Positions 11,938-23,874 of a stretch of 64,000 nt of DNA are shown in pieces. The notes under the pieces were generated by a model. That model saw nothing but the letters and a program-made list of their open reading frames with translations. It did no database searches and was not told the origin of the DNA. Source of the stretch: Stromatinia cepivora (taxonomy: Eukaryota > Ascomycota > Leotiomycetes > Helotiales > Sclerotiniaceae); contig RCTD01000002.1 in NCBI GenBank assembly GCA_014898415.1, positions 3,116,760-3,180,759 of the forward strand, given 5' to 3'. The position numbers were made by a program, and so were the translations under genes. The first letter of the stretch is position 1. The number at the start of each line of letters is the position of its first letter.

Positions 11938-13634
11938 TTATACTATCTTCTCTTTAATCGCTTTATTCTTCTGTTTCTTTTCAATTTTCTTTTTAGTTTT
12001 CTTTTGTTTTTTAGTTTCCTTTTTCTGTTCAATAGCTAATGCTTTCATCGATTGATAGGTTCTAATTCTTTCGATTTGTGAAGGGGAATATAAAAAAGCA
12101 TTTCTGCTTTCTTTCTTTATTAGGTTTAAATGTTTAGAACGGATTCTTTTCTTTTTTTCGATCTTCAAAGTTTCTTTTAAACCTTTTGTTTTATACAATT
12201 GGATATTAGTATTAGCTATATATATAAATGTGGCTTTAAAAAGCTTCTGAGTGATATCGGGATCCTGTTTGAGGCGAAATTCTAATTTGAAGTGACGAAG
12301 AGTTTTAGTTGTATATGGCGTCTTTATTTTATTCCCTGTAAATTGTATCGATGTAAATGGCATAGGGGCTTGTTCTGGTTCGATACTGCGAATAGTAATG
12401 TTTTTATTTATAGAATAAATGCTGGCTTTTTCGAAAGATTTCAGGATATTATAAGTAATAGCAGATTGAGCCTAAGCAACCTTAAATATTATCCAAAAGT
12501 TATATTTCGATATTCCAACGATACCTTTGCTTTTGTGCATTAGATTATTGAATTCTATACTATAATTCGTCGAAAAGGGAAGGAAATAGTCTACATCAAA
12601 AGGTTGGAATCGATATATAGAATGGGGGGGGAGAATCAATAAAATGATCTTCAATTCGTTGTATTTCGATATAAATTCCATATTCACATAACTAGAATGA
12701 TCATCTACAATCAATAGATGATATCCTTTCTTTACTTTTGAATGAGTATAGCGTTGAAAGACTTTATTAAGCTAGATGAGGCCGAATGTATTCGATAACC
12801 ATCCATTACTTGAAGCTCCGAAATAAATCTGATTCTTTATTTCTATTTCATCAATTCATATATTCTATAGATCTTTAAATTCTCCTTTATAAATTAAAGT
12901 AAATAAAATAACTGTATTATTGATATATATATATACTAAAAGGGTGATAAACTTTCTCAATCTATTCTATTTAGTTTTTATAGTTCTATTATGATTATAT
13001 ACACTAATATTTATTATCTTTTTCATAATCCTTCCTAGATCAATTATAAAGTCTTTCTCGTCCTAATTGTATATATTCTTGGATAATATATTATATTTTG
13101 TAATTACTTTTATCAATTAAATGAAAAAAAGAGGGATATTAGTATAACTCTTTTAAATAATAAAATTCAACAATAATACAAAATAATTCAAATTAGATCA
13201 TAAAAATGCTCAAATACAGTAATATTATCAGTTTTCATATGCAAATTATCAATATATCGGAGATATCGACTTTGAAGATATGTTTTATGTTTTTTCACGA
13301 AATTTGCTGTTCAATTCTTTCCTAGAAAACAGTCTATAATCTCTTCCGCAAGGTTTTTGATTATACGGTTTGTAGAGAGTATAGATCTTTATATCAATTT
13401 GTTAATTTGATCAATTAAAGTCTCTTTTTGCTTTTTTGAAAAAGATTGATGAGTTTTAGTATATATAATACTACAGAAGGTGATTTTGCCTTTATAACGC
13501 TGAAAAAGCATTGAACGATTGATTTTGAAGAAATTTGCTATTTGAGTATATTTAGGGTGTTCTTCCCCTTTAATTTGAGCTAATGCAAATTCCATATAGA
13601 TCTCTGAAGGTATATCGTCGCTATATCCATCCAT
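11938..13634 (-). pseudogene. Broken pogo/Fot1 transposase
   Basis: Read on the minus strand. The N-terminal piece starts at 13634 (MDGYSDDIPSEIYMEFALAQ) and contains the first helix-turn-helix (YTQIANFFKINRSMLFQRYKG), as in CENP-B/Tigger/Fot1 transposases. The catalytic part at 12714-12472 contains IVDDHSSYVNMEFISKY and ILLILPPHSIYRFQPFDVDYF, equivalent to the family's second catalytic Asp block (DGHGSH...) and PPHTSHLLQPLDV. A basic, Lys-rich C-terminal stretch lies at 12363-11938. Stops and frame changes separate the pieces, so it is not functional. The missing middle is too decayed to read. Confidence 0.85.
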
Positions 13635-13663
13635 AATGGTTGATATTTTATAAAATTAAAAGT

Positions 13664-13705
13664 GCGTGCAAGATGTGGGGTCGTGCATGATGTAGGGAAA
13701 TCGGT
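13664..13705 (-). repeat. Right terminal inverted repeat of pogo/Fot1 element
   Basis: Mirror of 11520-11561, ending GGGAAATCGGT directly before the TA duplicate. Confidence 0.93.
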
Positions 13706-13707
13706 TA

Positions 13708-15240
13708 TTGGTTATAAAACAATTCGAACTGTATACTATATCATTTAAGAGTGAAACGCAATACTGTATATATATAATCGATCAAATCGAATCGGAAGTA
13801 CAAATATATTGTTATACTCTTTATGTATGAGTGCCCCGATTCACGGTATTCGAATTGATCGAATAGTTTGCAGTGATCTATCGGAATCCGGCCGAAATCA
13901 ATGATACTTGCTTTCAATACGAGATATGGGTTATACTTAATACAATTCGATATAACAATTTCCTAGAATAGTATAAAAAGTTTAGATTATTTACTACTTA
14001 AATGGAGATTACCGATGATAAGGTTCTATTCAAGGATCTCGAATGGAAGATTTCCGATTTTCTTTTACAAACAGTAGCAATATTTATTAAGGATTGTAAG
14101 ATTACAGAAGAATTTGTAAATATATTTATTAGAATAAATCAAAACGAAATTTCATTACAAAAACGAAATTGATACTATATTGGTTGAAAAACCCTTGTAG
14201 TTACTTGCAAACTAACAATTACTACGAATTCTTTACAACCCTTTTAGAATTCTAACAATTCCAATTTTGGAACCTCTATATTCCCGAAACCGTTTCCACC
14301 CCGGAATATCCCTTCCGGATACATTAGTTCTATTACATCCAATAACTATTCGAACTTCAAATACTTATTGCTTTTTTCTTCTTCTAAAGCAGTATATACA
14401 TCGACGCCTTGTATCGATAATTTTAATAAGATCGAGATAGTATAAAAAGAAATAAAAGAATTCGAAGAATATCGGAATACCGAAAAAGATTTCAGTTCAG
14501 AAGTTACAATTGAAGTTATGCAGAATATCTATTTAGAAAAAGAAAAGCATTTAAAATTAAACGTTTAAACTTCATTTCTATTTTAAGTGTTATATAGGAT
14601 ATAAGATTTTTTAATCTAATCAAACTTATGGGAAAAAAAGTATTCATTCTTTTTTACAATCTTTCGAAAAATGATTATACTTATCAATCAAAAGTATTTA
14701 TTGATTTTGAAGTAAATAGATTCGTTTTTATTAATACCACATTCTTTACTTGTTTATTTCCTATATTTAAACTAAAAATTATATTGTTTAAAGTTTCAAT
14801 TGAAGTTAAAGAATATAATAATATGTAAGGCTATATCATTACCTATTTTATATTTCTTAATTTAATGATTGATAATCGTAAACAATTTTTTATCCCTTTC
14901 TTTATTATTGAATTAAAGAATTATAATATTATTTTAAATAGACTTTAATTATCAAAAACTCGAGTAAAACTCGATTATTTTAATCAATATCTTGAATGAT
15001 CTAAAAAGAGATTCTGTATCATCTCCTATTCGAATAATCTCCTTATTATCTAATCATCCTTTTGCAAACAAAAAATCAATCGATTAATCCAATAAAATAC
15101 TAATCGACAAAATGATCAGTTCAAAGAATATTAGAATCGAAAAGATTCATAATTAAATAAATCAATTGCAATTAATGATATACAATAAGAATTTTCAAAT
15201 ATAAATATAATATAAATTCTTATTGAAAAAAAAAATCCCG
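13708..15240. other. Decayed gag region of inner gypsy element, right of the DNA transposon
   Basis: AT-rich DNA continuing the interrupted gypsy element. Patches at 13780-14060 and 14240-14420 keep mixed composition and short open stretches, but no zinc knuckle or capsid motif is readable. Position and element layout are the only reasons to call it gag. Confidence 0.45.
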
Positions 15241-18200
15241 ATTTCTTTCAAATTCAATCCACCTTTTTTTCAACCAACTATACCATTACTGTAGATCTAC
15301 GAATGCCTCCTTTGTATATCGCCCGAAATCCTTAATCTATATATATTCAAATCTAATAAATTCTAATTAGAATATAAGAAAGATAAACAAATTGAACTCT
15401 TTATTATTATTTTAAAAAAACTCGATAATGTAATAGATTTTCAATAAAACAAATGATATATAAAAGAAAGAGTATTAATTGCCCTAATCGAATTCAAGAA
15501 TACAAAAGTTCAAAGAAAATTTAATTGAGTATTGATCAAAATCGATTCAGAATTTGAAATATTATTTGAATATCAATAATATTATCGAACCTTTTCTAAG
15601 TATAAATCAAACATTTTGCTTTTTAACCAATTTTATAATTATAAAATCATATTGAAAAACAAAGGAAAACAAATTTTATGCTATAATTCATTTTATAAGA
15701 TATTTTTAGAATAATTGAAAATCGTTAAAGAATATATTATAAATAATTTTAGCAAAAGTTTTATTGAATTTAATCAAATTCCTTATATTGTATCCGTTCT
15801 ATTTATCAAAAAACCTAATAATAATTTGAAATTCTATATAAATTTTAGATTATTGAATTCTTTGATGTATAAAGATCGGTATCCCCTTTTTTTAATCAAT
15901 GAAATACTTTTTTAGCTTTCCGGTGTTAAAATCTTTATTAAATTTGATATTCGTTAAGCTTTTTATTATATAAAAATAAATCCTATTTCAAAAGAGTATA
16001 TTACCTTTCAAATCCGATATAGATTATATAAATATAAGATTGTATTATTTGGATTAATGAATAGTCCCGTAATTTATTAGTATTATATAAATAATATTCT
16101 ATTCGATTACTTAAACATCTTTTGTATAATATATTTCAATAATATTCTAATCTATTCCGAAAATAAAAAAGAGTATCAAATTTATATTAAATTAATTTTT
16201 GAATGATTAAAAGCTATTGATTTATAAACAGATCTCAAGAAATACAAATTCAATATTATATATACCAAATACTTAGGCTTTATTATTTCTACTAAAAGAA
16301 TAGAAATGGATCCTAAAAAGATTAAGGTAATTGAGAATTAGACCTTTCCGATAATAGTGAAAGGGATCCAATTATTCCTTGATTTTTGTAACTTTTATTA
16401 ACAATTCATTAGGGATTACAGTATAATAACGAAACCTTTCAACGAACTTATTAAAGCAAACGTTAAATTCGTATTCGATAAAGTATACCAAAACGTATTC
16501 AATATCTTAAAGAAAAAGTTTATCTCCGTTTTACTTCTACAATATTATAATCATCGATTCCCCTATATACTCGAAATAAATATATTTAATAGAGTAATTG
16601 CTAATATATTATTATAATAGTATAACAAAGATTAATTTCTTATAATTTATTTCTCCAAAACTATAATTATTGCTGAATTGAATTACAAAATTTATAACAA
16701 GGAAATATTATCAATTATTCAATCTTTTAACTATTGGAAAACGGAATTCACCGGTTTATTATATAAAATCAAGATTTATACTGATTATAAGGCCCTCGAA
16801 TATTTCATGATTATTAAAATTCTCAATACCCAACAAATTCGCTGAATAGAAGTTCTAATCGATTATAACTTCATCATTATATATTGTCCTGGAAAAGATA
16901 ATTCTTTTATCGATATTTTAACTTATCAAATTAACAAATTGGATCTTCAGAATTATATCAAGAAAAAGAATCGTTTTCAGCAATTTATTAAAGATAATCA
17001 AATTGATATCGAAATCATAAAAAAAGCTTTATAAAAGCATTATTTAGATAAAACAATAATTATTAATATCGATTTGAATAAAATCGCTTTTCGATTCGAT
17101 CTAATTAATTATATTATTGAAGCAAATAAAACTATAGATAGTTTATTAATATTCAAAATGTAAGTTACCCAAGGTTACAAATATATATCATTTCAAAATA
17201 ATCTTTTACTTTACAATAATTATCTGATAATGCTTAATGTCGATAATTTTCGAATTTATTTGATTTGTAAAACCTATAATTCTATTTCCATTATTTATTT
17301 TGATATAAACAAAATCTATCTTTTATTATCTCAACAATATTATTAATTCAGAATATATGATATTATAATCAGATATATATACAATTATTATATCTACAAA
17401 TACAGCTCTGTTCTATATAATTATACTCCCGGTTTATTGTATCCACTTCCAATTTCTAATCGAATATAACAATATATTATTATGGATTACTGCAGTTTTA
17501 ATAAGAATAAATACAGATATAATAACATTTTAATCATTATTAATTGATTAATGAAGCAAGCTATCTCTATACCTTATCATAAATCAATCGATACTCAAAT
17601 TCAAATACAATTATATCTTTATTATATATATCGATATTATAATCCCTTTAATATTATAATATCAAATCATGGCCCTTAATTCATATTACAATTCTAAAAG
17701 GAATTCAGCCAAATCCTAAGAATCGATCTCAAACTATTCATTACTCATTATCCCCAAATCGATAATCAAATTGAGATCTATAATTAATATCTTTAGCAAT
17801 GGTTAAGACTATTTGTTAACTATTATCAAAACGATTGATCAGAATTCCTATCTATAATGAATTATACACAATTTACTCTTCCATACAATTCCTTAGGAGG
17901 GTTTACATCCTACAAAACTTTATACAGGCATATATCGAAATATGTATAGAAATGAAAAGAAGATGCTAGTAAGCCAATAAACGATATAAATATGTGTAAT
18001 ATTTATATATATACAGAACATAATAAATTACCTTTCGTATAAACAAAAGAAGGTTTATTGTATATCCAAACTAAAATATCGAAATCCATGAATATTCATC
18101 GACGTAAAATCGATTTCGATATCGGAGATTATATATAATTCAATATAAAAAGTTATTTTACCTAAAGATCATCTAAAAAACTGGACTTTCTAATTCAAAA

Positions 18201-18560
18201 AAGATTCAAGATTATTGGTCAATCTGGAAGCTCTTTTAAACTCGAACTCCCGATTATAATGAAAATTCATTCTGTTTTCCCTTCAAATCGATTATACAAG
18301 GTATATAACAATCCTCTTTTTGATCAAATACTCGAATCACTTTTGTTTATTAATATAATTAATGATTCGGAATGGGAAATGAAGAAGGTTCTAACAATAA
18401 AGAAAATACGAAAAACCCTATTATACAGAGTTTCGTGATTTAATAACAATATCGATTTTACCTGGTATTTTATTTCCGATTTTAAAACATCACTATACCT
18501 TTTGCACAATTTTCATTTGACCAATCCAATATTGCCTGGTCCTCCTAATCAATTAATTGA
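15241..18560 (+). pseudogene. RIP-destroyed pol polyprotein of inner gypsy element
   Basis: Aligned to the older copy, RT spans about 15715-16530 (KKPNNNLKFYINFRLLNSL is readable), RNase H about 16530-17040, and integrase about 17040-18340. The integrase tail begins FDIGDYI (about 18117) and reaches KIHSVFPSNR near 18270-18290. A chromodomain remnant follows at about 18360-18560 with a PGPPNQLID block. Dozens of TAA/TAG stops replace CAA/CAG/TGG codons, the signature of repeat-induced point mutation. No part could be expressed. Confidence 0.85.
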
Positions 18561-19238
18561 TTAAATAAAACTCTATAAGAGCGGAAAGGATAATTATAAT
18601 CATATAAATAACGATTCATTTATAAAACTAAGGGAAAGAAAAGTGTTCTTCAATATAGCAGATTAAATGTTATAATTTTATAATGGTATATATGTATACA
18701 ATCGTAAAAGGATCGAAAATCTATACAAATTCGAAGGAATTTGATTGTATATGTATATGGCCCGAGTTTTATACAATAGACAAACTGTTATTATTAAGAT
18801 AATATAAAGGCAATATATTTCAAAAAACTTATGTTTATAATTATTTCAAAAATTATACAAAAAAAAGCTTGAATATGGTAAAAACAAAATGTAACATCAC
18901 CCCTATCGATTTTGTTCAATTTAGTTGATTTGATCAATTTAATCAATTAATTTAATCGATTTCGGAATTAACTATATTAACCATTTATCATTATTATACT
19001 ATAATTCAACCTCCTTCCCTTTTTTATTGAAACTTTTTCCTTTCAAAGATTCCCCAAATCAAGGAGAATACAAATCAATATTAATTTAACCAATTGATAA
19101 ACGATTTGATCGATTTAGTTAATTTAATCTAATTGATTTAAAGTTTATAAATCTTCACAAAACCTGGTTTCCAATGAAATAACAATGAAATAAAGGAATG
19201 AAATGTTCGAGGACGAGCTTTTCCGAAGAGAAGGGTAA

Positions 19239-19520
19239 TATCACAAATCATAAATTATAGGAGGTTAACTATATGATATCTCTTATCTTCTATATCAATT
19301 TATAAATTGATTATCTGTGTGTATACATTACAAATCATACAATTTAATATAATAAAATAGTAATTTTAATAATGTATACGCACAACCCTGCAGCTTACAA
19401 ATGGGTATTTATATATATATATCTAGTTACTCCTTACGAGTCATAATTCTTCAATTGTAGATTCTAAGGAACATAATTGACCCTGTTTATTCAGCTCTAC
19501 TACGGCTCTTGTGCGTCACA
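19239..19520 (+). repeat. 3' LTR of inner gypsy element
   Basis: Same length as the 5' LTR (282 bp). Its start is RIP-altered (tatcacaaatca for tgtcacgaatcg) but its end is intact (GTGCGTCACA). Followed directly by the ctatc target duplication. Confidence 0.92.
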
Positions 19521-21434
19521 CTATCCAAATGAAACGATGATTATCAGTATCGATTTGAGCACAATCACTCCTCGATTCGATCTAATAAACCGTATCATTG
19601 TAGCAAACAAATCTAATAATAGTTTACTAATATTAAAATTACAAATCATTAAAGATCAAAAATATACATCACCCCAAAATGATCTTTTACTCTACAATAA
19701 CCACTTGATGATACCGAATATCGATAATCTACAAATCTACTTGATTTGTAAAACCTATAATTCTGTTTCCACTATTCACTCTGATATAAGCAAAACTTAT
19801 CTTTTATTATCTCAATAATATTATTAGCCTAGAATATACGATACTATAATTATATATATACGTAATTGCTATTCTTGCAAATACAATTCCGTTTTATATA
19901 ATTATACCCCTAATTTATTGCATTCACTTTCTATTTTTAATCGAGTTTGGTAATATATTATTATAGATTATTGTAGTTTCAATAAGGATAAATACAGATA
20001 CGATAATATCCTAATCATCATTGATCGATTGACGAAATAAGCAATTTCTATTCCTTGTTACAAATCGATCGATATTCGAACTCAAGTTAAACTTTATCTT
20101 TACTATATATATCAATATTATAATCCTCTTGAGATTATAATATCAAATCACGGCCCTCAATTCATATCCCAATTCTAAAAAGAATTCTGTCAAATACTGT
20201 GAGAAAGTTGGGATATCAAGGCCTAACACGTAGCTAGTTCGTAGTCATATGGTCACATGACTCTTCGTAGTTAGATATAAGAGAGGGCTCTGCTCCCCTC
20301 TCCTTGAAAGAAATCAATCGTTTTCCACTAGTCTTTTTGTACCCCATTTGTGCACAACCCAAACCATTGTCTAAACCTACTAGTTTTACTACTTGAAGCC
20401 TCTACAATGTAATCTGATCAGTTCCAATTCCCATTTCCCCTCGCAGCGTGCTATCGGGACGCACGTATCTCGACCTACCTCTTTCACAATACTAGGAACC
20501 GACCTCAAGTATTCAATTACTCACCACCCTCAAATTAACGGGTAGACTGAAATCTACAATCAATACCTTCAGCAACGATTGAAGCTGTTTATTAGTTATT
20601 ATCAAAATGATTGGTCAGAATTCTTACCTATAATGGATTACGCACAACTTACCCTTCTATACGATTCCCTAGAAGGTTTTATTCCATACGAGACCCTTTA
20701 CGGGTATGCTCTAAAGCGTGTGTGGGGGTGGAAGGAGGATGTTAATTCATCTATCAATGATGTGAATATTCAGGATGCCTGTATATATACCGAACGCAAC
20801 AAGCTAGCTTTAGCGCGAGCGAAAGAAGCCATATTGTATGCTCAAGATAAGATGTCGAAGTCTACAAATGTTTATTACCATGAAGTTGATTTCGATATCG
20901 GAGATTATGTATGGCTCAATGTGAAAAATTACTCTATTCAATGCCCCTTTAAGAAGTTGGACTTTCCAATTCAGGGAAGGTTCAAGATTATTGGACGCTC
21001 TGGTAGTTCTTTCAAATTCGATCTTCCAATGACGATGAAGATCCACTCTGTATTCCCCCCAGATAGATTCCGCAAGGTATATGACGATCCTTTCCCTGGT
21101 CAAATCCTCGAATCACCACCATTTATTAATATAACTGATAATTCCGAATAGGAAGTGAAGAAAGTCTTAGCAATTAGGAAAACACGAAAAACCCTTTCAT
21201 ATCGCGTTTCCTAGTTCAATGTCGATACCAATCTATCCTGCTTCCCATCTTAAAACATCACTATACCTTTTGTGTGAGTTCCATTTGGCAAATCCGATAC
21301 AACCCGGTCCTCCCAATCGGTTACTTGATTGGATAAAGCTATACGAAAGCGGCGAGGACGACTATGATTGCATGGGCGACGATTCGCCTATGAAACCAAA
21401 AGAAAGAAAAGAGTTTTTCGCGTCATCAGACTAG
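19521..21434 (+). pseudogene. Integrase and chromodomain remnant of the old gypsy element
   Basis: After the inner element the old copy resumes with the post-RNase H linker (DLLLYNNHLMIP), zinc-binding region (YIRNCYSCKYNS), and the DDE core (IIDYCSFNKDKYRYDN). Its SDRGPQF box has become SNHGPQF, and HHPQING follows. A solo LTR interrupts it at 20198-20490. The integrase tail at 20579-21151 is open for 190 codons (FDIGDYVWLNVKNYSIQCP, KKLDFPIQGRFKIIG, SVFPPDRFRKVYDDPFPG). After a TAG in place of a Trp codon comes a chromodomain in two frames, ending FHLANPIQPGPPNRLLDWIK at about 21275-21340. Chromodomains on integrase define chromoviruses, where they guide insertion into heterochromatin. The mutations rule out activity. 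Confidence 0.85.
20198..20490. mobile_element. Solo LTR of a second retrotransposon family (about 293 bp)
   Basis: Starts TGTGAGAAAGTTGGG and ends CCTCTTTCAC. It lies inside the integrase core of the old gypsy copy. The host reading resumes after it, with aatact present on both sides (target duplication aatac with one base of ambiguity). A more decayed relative lies at 51271-51576. It contains a TATA-like agatataag and a C/T-rich stretch downstream, as LTR promoters do. Nothing of the parent element's interior remains. Confidence 0.88.
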
Positions 21435-22234
21435 GTGTTGCGATTTCTGAGGTGAAGTACGCATGATCACAAGATGACCAAAATCCCATACTAAAATGGG
21501 GTAATTCGTTCGCATTTGTACACGGTCAGCACTCCACCAACAAATTAGCTGCGACATAACGACGACGACGAGGTCATAAATGTTCATATCTGTACTGACT
21601 AAAATGAGGAAATATGTATTGGAAATACTGTGAAAGCCTTTCGAATCAATTAATCGCTTCATTTGATCCATTTGGTCAATTTGGTCAATTTGGTCAATTA
21701 ATTTGGTCAATTTGGTCAATTCTCCTGGTCAAATTCGAAAAGGTCCCATTATACCGATTCCCATACACCTCCCACCTCACTTTTCTGATACGATCTTTCT
21801 TTCTAAGGGTTCACTAGATCATCAAATTGACGATAAAAAACGAATTTACCAATTAATCGCTCATCTTGACCCATTTGGTCAATTAATTTGGTCAATTTGG
21901 TCAATTCTTTCGACAAGCACTTGTGCAAGATCTAGCGGCCAAATCGTATTCCCTTTTAGAGTCATACTCTCGGAATGCAAATGAATGGAATGGAAGGAGC
22001 AAAACTGCTCAAAAAGGGTTGGGGTTAAGTAGGTCAAATGCCGAACATCCTCAGATCCCACCTTATTATAGGTGAGGTTCTACGGTAGGGCAAACGAGGT
22101 ACACAGGTATATAGAATTCAATATTACATATTGGATGCCTCGCAAGCCTCTGGAAAGACGAGCTTCGCCTGCGGCCCCTAGGTGCCATGAGAAAACGCTC
22201 GAGGGCGAGCTTTTCCGAAGGGGGGGGGGGGTAG
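21435..22234. other. 3' untranslated part of the old gypsy element
   Basis: Non-coding tail between the chromodomain remnant and the 3' LTR. It contains two clusters of tttggtcaa repeats, a cgagggcgagcttttccgaag segment shared with the inner copy, and an uninterrupted G run at 22220-22231 that would serve as polypurine tract next to the LTR. Confidence 0.7.
21662..21729. repeat. tttggtcaa tandem repeats
   Basis: Nine-base units (tttggtcaa), about six copies with a short ttaa-containing spacer. A second cluster lies at 21870-21905, and RIP-altered equivalents (tttgatcaa, tttaatcaa) sit at 18905-18960 and 19080-19140 in the inner copy. A lone pair occurs at 44958-44976. They lie at the same place in both copies, so they belong to the element. 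Confidence 0.85.
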
Positions 22235-22504
22235 TGTCACGAATCGTGAACCACAGGAGGTAATCACGTGGTTACCATTATCAACCGATGAGCTGATCGT
22301 CTGTGCACATGCGTTACGATTCACTCAATTTAGTATGGTAAAATGGTGACCTTAGGATCGGATGCGCACAGCCCCGCAGCTAACGAGTTGGTATCTGTAT
22401 ATATATGTAGTTGCTCCCTCCGAGCCATAGTTCTTTAGTTGTAGATTCTAAGGAACATAATTGACCCTGTTTATTCAGCTCTTATGCGGCTCTTGTGCGT
22501 CACA
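22235..22504 (+). repeat. 3' LTR of the old gypsy element
   Basis: Starts TGTCACGAATCG and ends GTGCGTCACA, 270 bp, preceded by a G12 polypurine run. It is about 12 bp shorter than the other copies because of small internal deletions, which fits its greater age. Confidence 0.9.
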
Positions 22505-22790
22505 GCCAGTGTGGCTAATTATCAGTGCCCTAGAATTGTACAATACAGCCATCCATCATTAAGTATTACTTTTTTCGTTTGATCAACTTATTACTTTGAT
22601 GCCTAATTTTTTCAATCGAAATCAATTTTTGGCAGACTATAAGCACCGAAGAGGCTTCCTCACACAGCTTACAATCTTTTACAGCTATATTACTTCTAGT
22701 CAAAAGATAATATCAATTGAACCTCAATCAATCATATCTAATTCTACATCAAAGAACCCTTTTGAATCATTACAGATCCCGACTTCCTCT

Positions 22791-22937
22791 CTTCCTCTTC
22801 CTCTTCCTCTTCCTCTTCCTCTTCCTCTTCCTCTTCCTCTTCCTCTTCCTCTTCCTCTTCCTCTTCCTCTTCCTCTTCCTCTTCCTCTTCCTCTTCCTCT
22901 TCCTCTTCCTCTTCCTCTTCCTCTTCCTCTTCCTCTT
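22791..22937. repeat. Perfect (ctcttc)n microsatellite, about 24 units
   Basis: About 147 bp of uninterrupted ctcttc hexamer. In the + frame that stays open around it, it would encode Leu-Pro; in others Leu-Phe or Ser-Ser; on the minus strand Glu-Glu, Lys-Arg or Gly-Arg. Its perfection next to heavily decayed DNA suggests recent expansion. The flanking frame at 22596-23009 looks spurious. Confidence 0.95.
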
Positions 22938-23069
22938 AGAACATTTCAATCTAGATTTTATACATATCTTGATATTGCTTCATTTATTTATCAATTCATT
23001 TCAGGCTGAATGCCAATTGAACATCTGATCATAATATCTTTAATATATATCATTACAACCAACTATCTT

Positions 23070-23651
23070 CAGGAACTTCATGATTTCTCTTCAGAATTGA
23101 TTCGTGAAGGCAGAATAGATAAGATCGAATTCGAACACATTATTAAAGAATAAGAAACAGATATATTCCATACCATTATCAATCCAATCAATCAAGAATT
23201 AATCCCTGAATCTCTTGAACTTGGAAAGAAATTTGGATGGCTCTTCTACGAAAAGAAAGTTAGATATTCTGTAGTACAACAAAATCTTCTTCTTTGGAAA
23301 GGAGACCCCAAAGGTGTATCTGATCATACCAAAGAATAATTGGAAAAAACCTTGGCTAAAAAAGTCGAGAGAGCAAATAAACAGAAGAATAAGACTTCGA
23401 AGAGGATCACACTGGCGAATGAGATCAAGGAGATGAATGAAAGTAGGCAAGGGGATAAAAGCAAGGTAGCGGGCGATAGTAGCGTAATGGATGAAGGCAA
23501 ATTGACGGACGAGGACAAGCTGGCAGACAAAGACAAGCCGGCGAATAAGGACAAACTAATGGACGAAGACAAACTGGTAGGCGATAATAAAGTGGTGAAC
23601 AAAGGTCAGACGTTGGGTAAGATCAAAGGGTTGAATGATCGCAAAGTATAG
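23070..23651 (+). pseudogene. Decayed gene for a charged, Lys/Asp-repeat protein
   Basis: A single frame runs from about 23070 (QELHDFSSELIREG) to the TAG at 23649-23651, broken only by TAA at 23151 and TAA at 23337, both one C-to-T step from CAA. The readable text includes FGWLFYEKKVRYSVVQQN and then a highly charged tail with short repeats on the pattern DEDKLADKDKPANKDKL (codons from about 23510). A run ending in cttcag just before 23070 could be an intron acceptor. I do not recognise the family. Upstream exons may lie beyond the microsatellite. Two stops make it a probable pseudogene. Confidence 0.5.
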
Positions 23652-23874
23652 TGGTAGATATACAAGCCAAAGCAAAGTACTGTTTTCGGTATTCGGAATC
23701 TTTTGAAAATCATAGCTACGTACACAATAACCGTAGTTGAATCTTAATATTTTCCAATCTGGTTCAGGATTCAATTCACGAGCCAATTCATTCATATATA
23801 TATATATATATACATCGATTAGTATCATTGAATAGTATCTTTAAGTATACTTTTCATTTCAGAATTGTACTACA

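Larger units (their letters stand above)
11520..13705 (-). mobile_element. pogo/Fot1-type DNA transposon, 2,186 bp
   Basis: Flanked by TA at 11518-11519 and 13706-13707, the Tc1/mariner target. Terminal inverted repeats of about 42 bp (11520-11561 and 13664-13705) begin ACCGATTTCCC and match at all but about one position. Between them, on the minus strand, lie fragments of a transposase with an N-terminal Psq/CENP-B-like helix-turn-helix and a DDE domain. The interior is RIP-decayed whereas the inverted repeats are nearly intact. It sits in the gag region of the inner gypsy element and is therefore the younger of the two. Confidence 0.93.
10374..19520 (+). mobile_element. Complete inner chromodomain Ty3/gypsy element, 9,147 bp, nested in the old copy
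   Basis: Bounded by two 282-bp LTRs (10374-10655 and 19239-19520). The target duplication ctatc sits at 10369-10373 and 19521-19525, and host integrase-region coding resumes exactly at 19521. The interior holds a gag region split by a DNA transposon, then a polyprotein remnant at about 15240-18560, a tail with gatcaatttaatcaat-like repeats (18905-19140), and a cgagcttttccgaagag polypurine-like tract just before the 3' LTR. Without the transposon the element would be about 6.96 kb. It is extremely AT-rich and every frame is broken: a RIP-killed, once autonomous element. Confidence 0.92.
8446..22504 (+). mobile_element. Old chromodomain Ty3/gypsy retrotransposon, 5'-truncated and interrupted by later insertions
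   Basis: Remaining parts are 8446-10373 (RT and RNase H), 19521-20197 (integrase zinc and DDE region), 20491-22234 (integrase tail, chromodomain, 3' untranslated part) and the 3' LTR 22235-22504. Continuity is shown by aligning with the inner copy: 10373 joins exactly to 19521 after removing a nested element, 9578 joins to 9861, and 20197 joins to 20491. No 5' LTR or gag was found. The domain order RT, RNase H, integrase, chromodomain is that of a chromovirus. All frames are broken by stops and typical RIP transitions, so it is dead. The 3' third is noticeably less AT-rich than the inner copy. Confidence 0.85.

Noticed and set aside
22596..23028. Long overlapping plus-strand frames across the microsatellite
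   Set aside because: They are open mainly because the hexamer repeat contains no stop in any frame; the translation is pure Leu-Pro or Leu-Phe.
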